Shown: positions 1-11,515 of the stretch, piece after piece
How the letters are laid out: each line of letters starts with the position of its first letter
Numbering within the stretch: the stretch's first letter is position 1
DNA from: Nodosilinea sp. LEGE 06152
GTDB taxonomy: Bacteria > Cyanobacteriota > Cyanobacteriia > Phormidesmidales > Phormidesmidaceae
NCBI RefSeq assembly: GCF_015207525.1
Contig: NZ_JADEWR010000008.1
Coordinates: forward strand, 137,060 to 200,918
Direction of reading: 5' to 3'
Length of the DNA stretch: 63,859 bases
Position numbers and translations under genes: made by a program
The notes under the pieces: generated by a model
Seen by the model: the letters and a program-made list of their open reading frames with translations, nothing else
Database searches by the model: none
Told to the model about the DNA's origin: nothing

Positions 1-202
1 GTAGATGGGTAGCCCTGCGGGCGGGTGGATAGGTGCCAGCTTGAACGGGGACGCTACAACCCCAGGATTGGCATGGCCATAGGTGAAAGACGGGATAACT
101 ATAGTCACTATGGTCAGACTAGTATAGTAGCCTCGCCAAGCCACCCACCATCCATCCACCCGCCTACCCATCTACCCGCCCACCCATCCACCCCTTCACC
201 CC
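1..202. repeat. Octanucleotide repeat pair flanking a short core, upstream of the ZIP gene
   Basis: The left edge (about 1-35) holds G-rich degenerate units of the type GGGTGGAT/GGGTAGGC. Positions about 139-202 hold the complementary C-rich form (CCCATCCA, CCCGCCTA) and run straight into the ATG at 203. Between them lies about 100 bp of unrelated sequence. The same left-G/right-C arrangement recurs at 1603-1765. No Shine-Dalgarno is visible before the ATG, because the whole leader is C-rich repeat. Confidence 0.8.
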
Positions 203-976
203 ATGAATCCCCTCGCCTCCGGATTTCTCGCGAGTCTCTTCGCTGGCCTGAGTACGAGCATTGGTGCGCTGCCGGTGCTGCTGCCCTTCGACCCGTCAGA
301 GCGCACCCAGGGCGTTTTGCTAGGCATTGGCGGCGGCATGATGCTGGCGGCGACCTCGTTCTCGCTGATTCTGCCCGGCACCGATGCGGCGATCGCCTTG
401 GGCTACTCCGGCCCGATCGCGGCGGTGGTCATGGTCGCTGGCGTTTTGCTCGGCGGCGCATTTTTGTGGGGAGCGCACAACCTGTTTCCCCACGAGCACT
501 TCTTTAAGGGGCAGGAGGGACCAGAGACCCAAAATGTGAAGCGCATCTGGCTGTTTGTAATCGCGATCGCTCTGCACAATTTTCCGGAAGGGCTGGCGGT
601 CGGGGTGGGCTTTGGCGGCGGCGAACAGGCCGGGGCTCTGGCTCTGGCGGTGGGCATTGCGCTGCAAAATATTCCCGAGGGGCTGGTGGTGGCGATCGCC
701 CTGCGCAATATTGGCTACAACCCTCGCTATGCCTTTGCGATCGCCTCCCTCACCGGCCTGATTGAGCCCATCGGCGGTTTGTTTGGCGCTGCTGTAGTCA
801 CCCTCGCCCAGACCGCGCTGCCCTGGGCCATGGGCTTTGCCGCCGGGTCAATGCTGTTTGTAATCGTGGATGACATCATCCCCGACATCGACCAAAAATC
901 CTTCGGGCAGCTCGGCACCGTCGGCCTCATGGGCGGCTTTGTCACCATGATGTTTTTAGATATTGCCCTGGGCTAG
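203..976 (+). CDS. ZIP family divalent metal transporter
   Basis: This 257-residue polytopic membrane protein has the metal-site signatures of the ZIP (GufA-like) family: HNFPEG at about 125-130 in one membrane helix and QNIPEG at about 155-160 in the next. ZIP proteins move zinc, iron or similar divalent metals into the cytoplasm. Length and hydrophobic profile (about eight helices) fit the family. The loop around residues 95-102 is histidine-containing (PHEHFF), as is common between helices 3 and 4. The ATG directly follows an octanucleotide repeat and has no visible ribosome binding site. The metal cannot be told from the sequence. Confidence 0.88.
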   Translation: MNPLASGFLASLFAGLSTSIGALPVLLPFDPSERTQGVLLGIGGGMMLAATSFSLILPGTDAAIALGYSGPIAAVVMVAGVLLGGAFLWGAHNLFPHEHFFKGQEGPETQNVKRIWLFVIAIALHNFPEGLAVGVGFGGGEQAGALALAVGIALQNIPEGLVVAIALRNIGYNPRYAFAIASLTGLIEPIGGLFGAAVVTLAQTALPWAMGFAAGSMLFVIVDDIIPDIDQKSFGQLGTVGLMGGFVTMMFLDIALG

Positions 977-1134
977 ATTGCTCTCCCACGGTTGGCTCTG
1001 CCACGCTTGAACATTTGAACATTCCGATAGACATTGCGAAGATCGGCATCACAGCCTGGTCGCTCCATCGCTGCGCAGATGCACCGACGGGAACTGCTTA
1101 CACTGGAGAGAGTTTTTTACCCATTCACGGCCCT

Positions 1135-1605
1135 ATGACTGTCGATGCCCCCCTTTTAGACCTGCTGTTTAGCGGTGCCAACCTGTTTGTGCTGCCCTTC
1201 TGGACGCTGATGGTGCTGGTGCCCAACACCAAACTCACCCGCACCGTTATGGCGTCTTTTCTGCCCTTCGCCGCCCTGGCCGGGCTGTACCTGTTTCTGT
1301 TTGTCACCAGCTTTAGCAACGTGCAGGGTATCGAAGCCCTCTCCGACCCCAACCTCAGCCTCCGCGACCTGGCCGCCCTCTTTGCCAACCCTCACGTCAC
1401 CGCCACCGGCTGGGTGCATTTCGTGGTGTTTGACCTATTCGTGGGCCGCTGGATCTACTGGCAAGGGCAAGAAAGCGGCGTCTTTACCCGGCACTCCCTG
1501 GCGCTGTGCCTGTTCGCCGGCCCCCTGGGGCTGCTGTCGCACCTGGTGACTGATGCCCTATGGCGGCGATTTGCCGGGGGGAAGGTGGAGGAGGCGGTGG
1601 GGTAG
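1135..1605 (+). CDS. ABA4-like membrane protein
   Basis: The 156-residue integral membrane protein resembles the ABA4-like family (DUF4281). In plants ABA4 is needed for neoxanthin formation; cyanobacterial homologues are linked to carotenoid chemistry, but their reaction is not settled. Family-like features are the N-terminal PLLDLLFSGAN segment, a TGWVHFVVFDLFVGRW motif and four predicted helices. The open frame extends upstream, but the ATG at 1135 matches the usual family start and removes an unlikely polar leader. The stop codon is embedded in an octanucleotide repeat. It lies 158 bp after the ZIP gene on the same strand, and co-transcription is uncertain. Confidence 0.75.
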   Translation: MTVDAPLLDLLFSGANLFVLPFWTLMVLVPNTKLTRTVMASFLPFAALAGLYLFLFVTSFSNVQGIEALSDPNLSLRDLAALFANPHVTATGWVHFVVFDLFVGRWIYWQGQESGVFTRHSLALCLFAGPLGLLSHLVTDALWRRFAGGKVEEAVG

Positions 1606-1765
1606 ATGGGTGGATGGGTAGGCGGGTAGGCGGGTAGATGAGGAAGGGGGAGTGCAAAGTGCAAAATTGAGAATTCAAAATTTTGCACTTTGAATTCATC
1701 CACCCATCTACCCTCCCACCCATCCACTCTCCAACTTTCCCACCCGCCCACTCCCCCACTCCCCC
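1603..1765. repeat. Octanucleotide inverted repeat with palindromic core
   Basis: G-rich units (GGGTGGAT, GGGTAGGC) run from the stop codon of the ABA4-like gene to about 1640. C-rich complementary units fill about 1697-1765. The AT-rich core between them holds a second inverted repeat: AGTGCAAAATT at about 1660 pairs with AATTTTGCACT at about 1680. Transcribed, the whole block could fold into one long hairpin. It occupies most of the gap before the solute-binding protein gene. Confidence 0.8.
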
Positions 1766-1829
1766 TCGTCCCCAAAGGGTGATACAACTATGCCAATGTT
1801 GGCCCGTTAGATAACTAGCTAGATAAAAC

Positions 1830-3503
1830 GTGATGACTTCTTTGGTGTCGTGGTTTGAGAATCGTCAGCGCCCCTGGGCCGATCGCCAGTGGCGACGGGT
1901 GGCCCAGTTTGTGGGGCTGTTTGGCTTGTGTTTTGCGATCGCGATCGGCTGTGCGGGCAACGATCAGCCCGTCGCTGAGGATGGAGCGGGGGCGGCTGGG
2001 GACGGGCGCATTACCATTGGCACCACCCTCACCGCGCGCACGCTCGACCCCGCCGACGCCTACGAGACCTTCCCCGGCATTTTGCTCTACAACCTGGGCG
2101 ATCGCCTCTACACCTACGAGCCCGGCACCACCGACCTGGTACCCCAGCTAGCCACCGAACTGCCCACCGTCAGCGACGACGGACTCACCTACACCATTCC
2201 CCTGCGGGAGGATGTCACCCTCCACGACGGCACCCCCTTCAATGCCGAGGTGATGGCCTTTTCGATTCAGCGGTTTATGGAAAACGGCGGCCGCCCGGCC
2301 TACCTGCTGTCGGACAAAATTGCTACCGCCGAGGCCACCGGCGAGCACGAGCTGACGCTGACGCTGAAATCCCCCTTTGCGGCGTTTCCAGCCCTGCTCA
2401 GCTTTTCTGGCGTCACCCCGGTTTCGCCCGAGAGCTACGAGATTGGTACCGGCAGCTTTAAGCCCGACCAGTTTGTGGGCACTGGCCCCTACAAGCTCGC
2501 CGCCTTCACCAGCGACTCAATCAAGCTCGATATCAACGAAGACTACTGGGGCGATGCCCCCGCCAACGACGGCATCGACATTCAAATTTTTACCAGCCCC
2601 GCCAACCTCTACAACACCTTTAGAACCGGCGGGCTAGACGTGGCCTACCAAACCCTCGACCCCGAACAGGTGGCGGCCCTGGAGCGCGAAGAAAGCTCCG
2701 GCGGCTGGCAGGTGATCGAGGCGGGCACCAACGTAATCAACTACATGGCGCTCAACCAAAAGATCGAGCCGCTAAATGACGTCAAGGTGCGCCAGGCGAT
2801 CGCGGCTATGGTCGATCGCCCCCTGCTCAACGATCGCGTGTTTCAGGGCCAGGCTGAGCCGCTCTACAGCCTCATTCCCGCCAGCTTCGACATTGCCGAG
2901 CCCGTGTTCAAAGAGGCCTACGGCGACGGCGATTTTGCCAAGGCCGAGACCCTGCTCACCGAAGCCGGTTTCTCCGAGGCCAACCCCCTCACCGTGGAAG
3001 TTTGGTACCCCTCCGCCTCTACCACCCGCAGCATTGTCGCCAATACCCTGAAAGAATCGATTGAGGCCGGGTTACCGGGTCTAGTCACCGTGAACGTGCA
3101 AAACACCGAAGGCGCTACCCTCTGGGAAAACGTCGGCAAGGGCATCTACCCGATCATTTTGGCCAACTGGTACCCCGACTACTACGACCCCGACACCTTC
3201 ATTCAGCCCTTTTTGAGCTGCGAAACCGGCAGCAATAACCTCTGTGAAGAAGGCCCCTCCCAGGCCAACGGCTCGTTTTACTACAGCCCCAAAGCCAACG
3301 AGCTAGTCGCCCAGCAGCAGGCCGAGCAAGACCCCGCCACCCGCCAGCAGCTGATTGCCGACCTCCAGCAGATGATGGTCGATGACGTACCCTACATTCC
3401 CCTGTGGCAAAACAAAGACTATGTCTTTGCCCAGGACGGTGTGGAAGGCGTTGCCGTAGAGCCGACTCAGCAGTTTCTGCTCTGGCAGATCAGTCGAGGG
3501 TAA
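1830..3503 (+). CDS. Peptide/nickel-type ABC transporter substrate-binding lipoprotein
   Basis: The 557-residue protein matches the family 5 extracellular solute-binding proteins (DppA/OppA/NikA type). After a basic N-terminal stretch comes a hydrophobic signal ending in IAIGC, a plausible lipobox with Cys at about 42. The mature protein begins with ITIGTTLTARTLDPADAYE and contains the family-typical RQAIAAMVDRPLLND segment and a C-terminal PYIPLWQNKDYVF. It would bind an oligopeptide or similar ligand outside the inner membrane and hand it to the permease encoded 4 bp downstream. Ligand identity is unknown. The start could also be a few residues downstream at the second Met. Confidence 0.87.
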   Translation: MMTSLVSWFENRQRPWADRQWRRVAQFVGLFGLCFAIAIGCAGNDQPVAEDGAGAAGDGRITIGTTLTARTLDPADAYETFPGILLYNLGDRLYTYEPGTTDLVPQLATELPTVSDDGLTYTIPLREDVTLHDGTPFNAEVMAFSIQRFMENGGRPAYLLSDKIATAEATGEHELTLTLKSPFAAFPALLSFSGVTPVSPESYEIGTGSFKPDQFVGTGPYKLAAFTSDSIKLDINEDYWGDAPANDGIDIQIFTSPANLYNTFRTGGLDVAYQTLDPEQVAALEREESSGGWQVIEAGTNVINYMALNQKIEPLNDVKVRQAIAAMVDRPLLNDRVFQGQAEPLYSLIPASFDIAEPVFKEAYGDGDFAKAETLLTEAGFSEANPLTVEVWYPSASTTRSIVANTLKESIEAGLPGLVTVNVQNTEGATLWENVGKGIYPIILANWYPDYYDPDTFIQPFLSCETGSNNLCEEGPSQANGSFYYSPKANELVAQQQAEQDPATRQQLIADLQQMMVDDVPYIPLWQNKDYVFAQDGVEGVAVEPTQQFLLWQISRG

Positions 3504-3507
3504 TCCT

Positions 3508-4536
3508 ATGTCCTCTCGCTCTGCCGCTCTGCGCTACTACGTTTTCACCCGGCTGCTGCTGGCCCCGCTGATGATCTTGACGATCACGACGGTGGTGTTT
3601 TTGCTGCTGCGGGCCACGCCCGGTGACCCAGTGGATGCGCTGTTGGGGGCACGGGCTCCGGCGGCGGCTAAGGAGGCGATGCGGGTTCAGCTCGGCCTCG
3701 ATCAGCCCTTGTTGATCCAATACTTGAACTATCTAGGCGACTTGCTACGCCTGGATCTGGGGTCTTCGCTGGCCACCCAGGGGCAAACGGTGTGGCAAAT
3801 TATTCGGGCTCACTTTCCCGCGACGGTAGAGCTGACGGTGTGCGGCATGATTGTGGCCACGCTGGTGGGCGTGGGTGTGGGGGCGCTTGCGGCCTCGCGG
3901 CCCAACTCATCGCTCGATGCGGGGGGACGGCTGTTTGGCATTATTACCTACGCCATTCCAATGTACTGGTTTGGCATGATTTTGCAGCTCATTTTTGCGG
4001 TGCAGCTGCGCTGGTTTCCCATTGGTACTCGCTACCCGCTGCGGGCCACTCCGCCCTCGGGGCCGACGGGGCTGTACTTGCTCGACAGTTTGCTAACGCT
4101 GGATATTGGCGCTTTTTTGACTACGCTCTACTACCTGGCGCTGCCCAGCCTGACTTTAGGCATTCTTATTAGCGGCGTGTTTGAGCGCATGGTGCGGGTC
4201 AACCTGAAGCAGACCCTGGCGGCAGACTACGTGGAGGCGGCACGGGCACGGGGCATTCCAGAGCGGCGCATTGTGCTGGTACACGCGCTGAAGAATGCGA
4301 TGATTCCGGTGATTACCATTTTGGGACTGACCTTTGCCTCAATGCTGGGCGGGGCGGTGCTAACGGAGGTAACGTTTTCGTGGCCGGGATTGGCCAACCG
4401 CCTGTACGAAGCGATCTCCCAACGCGATTACCCAGTGGTGCAGGGACTCATGGTGTTTTTTGCCATGATCGTGGCGGTGATTAGCATTGCGATCGACATC
4501 CTGAACGCCTATATCGATCCCCGCATTCGCTATTAG
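3508..4536 (+). CDS. Peptide-type ABC transporter permease (DppB/OppB-like)
   Basis: The 342-residue inner-membrane permease has the usual DppB layout: an N-terminal helix (LLLAPLMILTITTVVFLLLRATPGDP), a periplasmic loop, then five helices. The cytoplasmic EAA loop reads DYVEAARARGIPERRIVLVHALKNA, the site that contacts the ATPase. It starts 4 bp after the binding-protein stop, so the two are an operon. No DppC-type second permease and no ATPase follow; the next 478 bp are non-coding. The rest of the transporter must be encoded elsewhere, as often happens in cyanobacteria. Confidence 0.92.
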   Translation: MSSRSAALRYYVFTRLLLAPLMILTITTVVFLLLRATPGDPVDALLGARAPAAAKEAMRVQLGLDQPLLIQYLNYLGDLLRLDLGSSLATQGQTVWQIIRAHFPATVELTVCGMIVATLVGVGVGALAASRPNSSLDAGGRLFGIITYAIPMYWFGMILQLIFAVQLRWFPIGTRYPLRATPPSGPTGLYLLDSLLTLDIGAFLTTLYYLALPSLTLGILISGVFERMVRVNLKQTLAADYVEAARARGIPERRIVLVHALKNAMIPVITILGLTFASMLGGAVLTEVTFSWPGLANRLYEAISQRDYPVVQGLMVFFAMIVAVISIAIDILNAYIDPRIRY

Positions 4537-5014
4537 AAAAGCTGCCCCCGATAGGTTGAGTGCAGCCGACCGTTTGCCTCTAGGGGATATCTGTTGTGAT
4601 CCAGGGCTTTTGAACTCAGATCTGGTACTAGGCGCTATTTTTTCTATGACCCTTACGCTTGCTACCAGGGACGTTGAGCGACTGGATTGGTTTATTTTTT
4701 AGCTGCTTAAAGATAACCCGATCGCAGCGATCGAGTGCGCCTGCTACAGCCTAATGGTCAAGGCTATTTTTGTGGTGCCTGCCCATTCGGCGGTTGGCGG
4801 TGTAGCCTAGAGAGTGTGCCTGGGCAGGGCGTGCTTGGCAAACAAGTTTTGGCAGCAATGCCGTAGCGTTTTGTGGGCAATTGTTGAGAAAAACTACGAT
4901 GGCTAACGTCTTTTGAATATGAGGTTGGGGCATCGGTTTAGGTTTCTGTTGCCCTTTAGCGGTTGGGAATGCTAGGGCAACAGATAACGCAATGCTGGAG
5001 TACAGGGGTAGACC
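4537..5014. other. 478-bp intergenic region with a hairpin before the RsbQ-like gene
   Basis: No gene is supported here. The one clear structure is an inverted repeat at about 4946-4983 (CTGTTGCCCT ... AGGGCAACAG, loop about 10 nt), ending 31 bp before the ATG at 5015. It has no T-run, so it is more likely a leader or regulatory hairpin than a terminator. Confidence 0.5.
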
Positions 5015-5839
5015 ATGTCAGCGGATGTGTTAAGGCGCAACAACGTGACGGTAATTGGTCAAGGGCAGCAGCCCCTGATGCTGGCCCACGGGTTCGGCTG
5101 TGACCAGAACATGTGGCGGTTTATTACCCCTGCCTTTGAGGCGGAGTACCGGCTCGTTCTATTTGATTACGTTGGGGCGGGCAAGTCAGAGACCGAGGCC
5201 TACGATTTGCGGCGATACAGCCAGCTCGACGGCTATGCCCAGGATGTCTTGGAGATTTGTGCGGCACTGGAACTAGAAAAGATTGTTTTTGTCGGCCATT
5301 CTGTTAGCAGCATGATTGGTTTGCTGGCGGCGATCGCAGCCCCCGATTATTTTGAGCGGCTGATCATGATTGGCCCGTCGCCCCGCTACATCAACGACGA
5401 CGGCTACATTGGCGGCTTTGAGCGCCAGGACATTGACCAACTGCTCGACATCATGGAGAAAAACTACATTGGCTGGGCCCACTTTCTGGCCCCGCTGGTG
5501 ATGCAAAACCCCGATCGCCCCGAGCTGGGCCAGGAGCTAGAGGAAAGCTTTTGCTCCACCGACCCCACGATGGCCACCCGCTTTGCTAAGACCACCTTCT
5601 ACGGCGACAACCGCAGCGATTTGGCCAAGGTAACGGTGCCCTCCCTAATTTTGCAGTGTGCTGAGGACGCGATCGCCCCCACCGAGGTGGGCCGCTACCT
5701 GCACCGACACCTGCCCCACAGCACCCTGACGCTGATGGCAGCTACCGGTCACTGCCCCCACATGAGCCACCCCGAAGAAACGGTTCAGCACATCAAAACC
5801 TATCTGGAGGCGGCCAGCCTGACCTCAACCTATGGTTAA
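5015..5839 (+). CDS. RsbQ-like alpha/beta hydrolase
   Basis: The 274-residue alpha/beta hydrolase resembles RsbQ and the plant KAI2/D14 receptors. Visible features are the oxyanion-region AHGFGCDQNMW, the nucleophile elbow GHSVS (Ser at about 96), an acid in LQCAEDAIAP and the catalytic His in ATGHCPHMSHPEE. In Bacillus, RsbQ works with the PAS-containing phosphatase RsbP in energy-stress sensing and is thought to supply a small hydrophobic ligand. Here the next gene overlaps by 8 nt and also begins with a PAS domain, but its output is a GGDEF cyclase. That suggests an RsbQ-PAS signalling pair acting through c-di-GMP. The ligand is unknown. Confidence 0.85.
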   Translation: MSADVLRRNNVTVIGQGQQPLMLAHGFGCDQNMWRFITPAFEAEYRLVLFDYVGAGKSETEAYDLRRYSQLDGYAQDVLEICAALELEKIVFVGHSVSSMIGLLAAIAAPDYFERLIMIGPSPRYINDDGYIGGFERQDIDQLLDIMEKNYIGWAHFLAPLVMQNPDRPELGQELEESFCSTDPTMATRFAKTTFYGDNRSDLAKVTVPSLILQCAEDAIAPTEVGRYLHRHLPHSTLTLMAATGHCPHMSHPEETVQHIKTYLEAASLTSTYG

Positions 5840-7487
5840 TCTTGGTTCTAACCCCACGTCGGCATCCCAGAACGTAGACCCCATGCTTGAGCAGGCTCCC
5901 TGCGGGTTTCTGTCGGTGCGGGACGACGGCATCATCGAGTACGTCAATGGCACTCTGTGCCAGCTGCTGGGCTGGGAACCGGGGACGCTACATGGGCAGA
6001 ACGTTATCGCCATTTTGCCCATGGCCAGCCGCATTTTTTACCAGACTCACGTGTTCCCTATGCTGCGGATGCAGGAATCGGCCAGTGAGCTTTACTTTTC
6101 GCTGCGATCGCGATCGGGTCAGGATATTCCCATTCTGGCCAACGGTGTGCGGCAGCAGCGCCACGGCGAGCTGATCAACGACTACGTGGTGATTCCCATT
6201 CGCCAGCGAATGCAGTACGAAGATCAAATTCTCAGGGCCAAACGAATGGCCGAGGCTGCGATTGGGGCCCAAAAGCAGGCCGAAGCCACCCTCAAGCAGC
6301 AGTACGAACGGGCCGTAGCGCTGGGGCAAATTACCCAGCACATCCGCGAATCGCTCGATCTGCCCCAAATTTTTGCCGTCGCCGCCCAGGAAACCCGCCA
6401 GGGCCTAGGGGCCGATCGGGTTGGCATTTTTCGGTTTACCCAGGCCAATGAGGGGGCTGATGAGGCCGTCGGCGGCGGGTTTGTCTCCGAGGCGGTGACT
6501 CCGGGAGTCGACGCTGTGATGGCGGCGCAGGTACCGCACCACGGCTTTGGCGACCACTACCGGAGCATTCGTGCCCGGGGGGGCACCCTGGCCATTCGCG
6601 ACCTACACGACCTAGACGAGATGCCTCCACCGGCTGAGGTCACCCAGCTGTTTAGCCAGTTTCAGGTGCAGGCCACCCTGGTCGTCCCCCTGCACAAGGG
6701 GCCTGAGCTGTGGGGACTGATTGTCATTCACCACTGCCAGGGGCCGCGCTACTGGCAAGGGGTCGAAGTCGAGCTGGTCGAAGACATTGCCGTGCAGCTA
6801 GCGATCGCCATTCAGCAGGCCGATCTGGTCAAACAGCTCCAGGTCGAGCTGCTAGAGCGCCAGCGTGCCGAGGCCCGCCTGACCGAGATCAACCGTGAAC
6901 TCCAGCACGCGACGGGGCTGCTAGAGCAGCTGGCTCACATCGACCCGCTGACCCAGATTGCCAACCGCCGCCGCTTTAGCGATCGCCTAGACGAAGAATG
7001 GAACCGCCTCAGCCGCGATCGCCTGCCCCTGTCGCTGCTGCTGTTTGACCTCGACTATTTCAAACAGTACAACGACACCTACGGCCACCAGCTGGGGGAT
7101 GACTGCCTCTACACAATTGCTCAGGCGGCGCAGGGGGTGGTCGGCCGCCCCACCGACCTGCTGGCTCGCTACGGCGGCGAAGAATTTGCGGTGATTTTGC
7201 CCAACACCCATCGCCAGGGGGCGATCGCGGTGGCCCAGCACATTCACCAGGCGATCGCGGCGCGGGCTATCCTCCATCGGGCCTCGGCGGTGAGCAATCA
7301 GGTGACCCTCAGCCTGGGTCTCAGCACCCTCACCCCCAGCCGCGAGCTAACCTCGACGGTGCTGATTCAGCAGGCCGACCAGGCCCTCTACCGAGCCAAG
7401 CAGCAGGGACGCAATCGAACGGTGGTGTTTGACCCGGCCGTGTTTGACTCAGGATATGACCCCGACCCGCTGCCGCCAGCCCTCTAA
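5832..7487 (+). CDS. PAS-GAF-GGDEF diguanylate cyclase
   Basis: The 551-residue protein has no membrane helix. Its order is PAS (about 15-110), a short coiled segment, GAF (about 155-325), another short helix and GGDEF (about 365-535). The active site GGEEF is at 448-452, and the inhibitory RxxD site (RPTD, 439-442) is intact five residues before it, so it should make c-di-GMP under product inhibition. The GAF domain lacks an obvious bilin-binding Cys in the usual place. The ATG overlaps the last 8 nt of the RsbQ-like gene, implying translational coupling, and the PAS domain may read the product or ligand of that hydrolase. Confidence 0.92.
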   Translation: MVNLGSNPTSASQNVDPMLEQAPCGFLSVRDDGIIEYVNGTLCQLLGWEPGTLHGQNVIAILPMASRIFYQTHVFPMLRMQESASELYFSLRSRSGQDIPILANGVRQQRHGELINDYVVIPIRQRMQYEDQILRAKRMAEAAIGAQKQAEATLKQQYERAVALGQITQHIRESLDLPQIFAVAAQETRQGLGADRVGIFRFTQANEGADEAVGGGFVSEAVTPGVDAVMAAQVPHHGFGDHYRSIRARGGTLAIRDLHDLDEMPPPAEVTQLFSQFQVQATLVVPLHKGPELWGLIVIHHCQGPRYWQGVEVELVEDIAVQLAIAIQQADLVKQLQVELLERQRAEARLTEINRELQHATGLLEQLAHIDPLTQIANRRRFSDRLDEEWNRLSRDRLPLSLLLFDLDYFKQYNDTYGHQLGDDCLYTIAQAAQGVVGRPTDLLARYGGEEFAVILPNTHRQGAIAVAQHIHQAIAARAILHRASAVSNQVTLSLGLSTLTPSRELTSTVLIQQADQALYRAKQQGRNRTVVFDPAVFDSGYDPDPLPPAL

Positions 7488-7772
7488 TGCCAGCCAGATC
7501 AGTTATCCAGCTCTATCATTTATATAGGCATTTGTATGGGGCGTACCCAGGACGTCGTAACAGCTTGTGCCTCGGGCGCTGACCCTCAGCAACAGCGACG
7601 GCTGTGCCCCCTGGGAATTTGGAGACTAGTGTTGGATAGCGAACCGTTTGCGGCGGTCGGGCCGCCTATGCTCTACCCAGGCGCTACGGCCGCCGCCCCA
7701 GCGCCCAACTGATATACTGAACGTCCAACCGTTACAAAAAGCAAAGCGCACGCCTGCCTGCCCACGGAGATT

Positions 7773-10460
<2,688 letters not shown>

Positions 10461-10483
10461 TCCCTCAGTCGATATCCTGGCGT

Positions 10484-10556
10484 GGTCGTACCCTTCGACT
10501 CCGCTCAGGGTACGACCGGCGCGCCCGCGGTGGCTGAGCGGAGTCGAAGCCACCGC
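10484..10556. repeat. Double hairpin with complementary loops between convergent genes
   Basis: Two adjacent stem-loops lie here. The first has a perfect 10-bp stem (GGTCGTACCC/GGGTACGACC) and the loop TTCGACTCCGCTCA. The second has a perfect 8-bp stem (GCGGTGGC/GCCACCGC) and the loop TGAGCGGAGTCGAA. The two 14-nt loops are exact reverse complements, so they could pair as a kissing complex or open into an alternative long stem. It may act as a bidirectional terminator for clpB and the methyltransferase gene, although no T-runs follow. Confidence 0.85.
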
Positions 10557-10560
10557 AGGC

Positions 10561-11256
10561 CTAGTGTTCTTTACGCAGCAAAATCACGTCCTGCCCCAGA
10601 ATGGTGAGGTTGGCCTGCCAACGGGCCGCTAGCCACTCGAAGGTCTGGCGCGAAAAAAAGCAGATGTGGGTGCGATCGCTCTTGTAGTGCCAGCCAGCAA
10701 AGGCCGCATCGTCGCGGGAAAGTTTGGTCATCAGGCCCAAAACACCGCCGGGCCGGAGGCAGCGCCACAGTCGCTCCAGTTCTAGGCGCGGCTGGCGCAG
10801 GTGCTCGACCACTTCGGTGGCGGTGATGAAATCGTACTGACGGTCAAAAACGGCGGCGTTGTCGGCGTAAAATAGGTCGTAGAGCGCAACCCTGTGGCCC
10901 GCATCCTCGAGCATGACCGAGAGGGTTGGCCCAGGGCCAGAGCCGAAGTCAAGCCCCTGGCTTTGTGGCTGGAGGCAATCTATTAAAGGATTGGTCAGGC
11001 GGCTGAGAAAGCGGCGATACCCCAAATCTTGGGAATGGTTTTGGTGCAGATCGTACTCAGCTTTTTCGGCCTGGGGCGAGAGAAAGTGGCCAGGCGGCAC
11101 AAAGATTAGCTTGCAGCGATCGCAGCGGTAGTAGGCCCGCGGGTTGCAGCTCGCAGAGCCGCGATCGCGGTGCATTTCCTGGGCCTGCTCACCAGTGCAC
11201 AGGGGGCAGCGGTGGTCGATTGCGGCCGGTTGCTCACTATTGCTCGCCGCGTTCAT
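10561..11256 (-). CDS. Zinc-ribbon class I SAM-dependent methyltransferase
   Basis: The 231-residue protein begins with a probable zinc ribbon: CPLC at about 18-21, then CDRC at about 45-48. A Rossmann methyltransferase domain follows, with SAM-binding motif I LDFGSGPGPT at about 100-109 and TATEVVEHL after it. Proteins of this layout methylate small molecules, sugars or macromolecules; the substrate is not evident. It is convergent with clpB and stops 100 bp from it, across a double-hairpin repeat. The ATG at 11256 places the cysteines correctly. Confidence 0.82.
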   Translation of the reverse strand: MNAASNSEQPAAIDHRCPLCTGEQAQEMHRDRGSASCNPRAYYRCDRCKLIFVPPGHFLSPQAEKAEYDLHQNHSQDLGYRRFLSRLTNPLIDCLQPQSQGLDFGSGPGPTLSVMLEDAGHRVALYDLFYADNAAVFDRQYDFITATEVVEHLRQPRLELERLWRCLRPGGVLGLMTKLSRDDAAFAGWHYKSDRTHICFFSRQTFEWLAARWQANLTILGQDVILLRKEH

Positions 11257-11515
11257 CGCGTCCTCTGGGTTATTGGTCGTCTATCGGTGACTGCAGCCTA
11301 CCACCTCAGCCAACCGATCTGGGGCTAGGCGCGGGGTTGGGTCAAAGACCGACATTTTTCACTAAGCAAGGCTAAAAACTTCTGTAACAAATTTGTCAAT
11401 TTAATATTCATATCAGGACTTCTTAACGTTCTGCGGCCATAATTCTGTCAGCCCTGTAGTGCATTGGTTACGTCAGCGTTTGAAATTCAACTATTAAGTA
11501 ATCGAAGGTTTTCCC

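Noticed and set aside
4751..4933. A 60-codon minus-strand frame in the 478-bp gap
   Set aside because: No homology-like features or ribosome site; probably chance.
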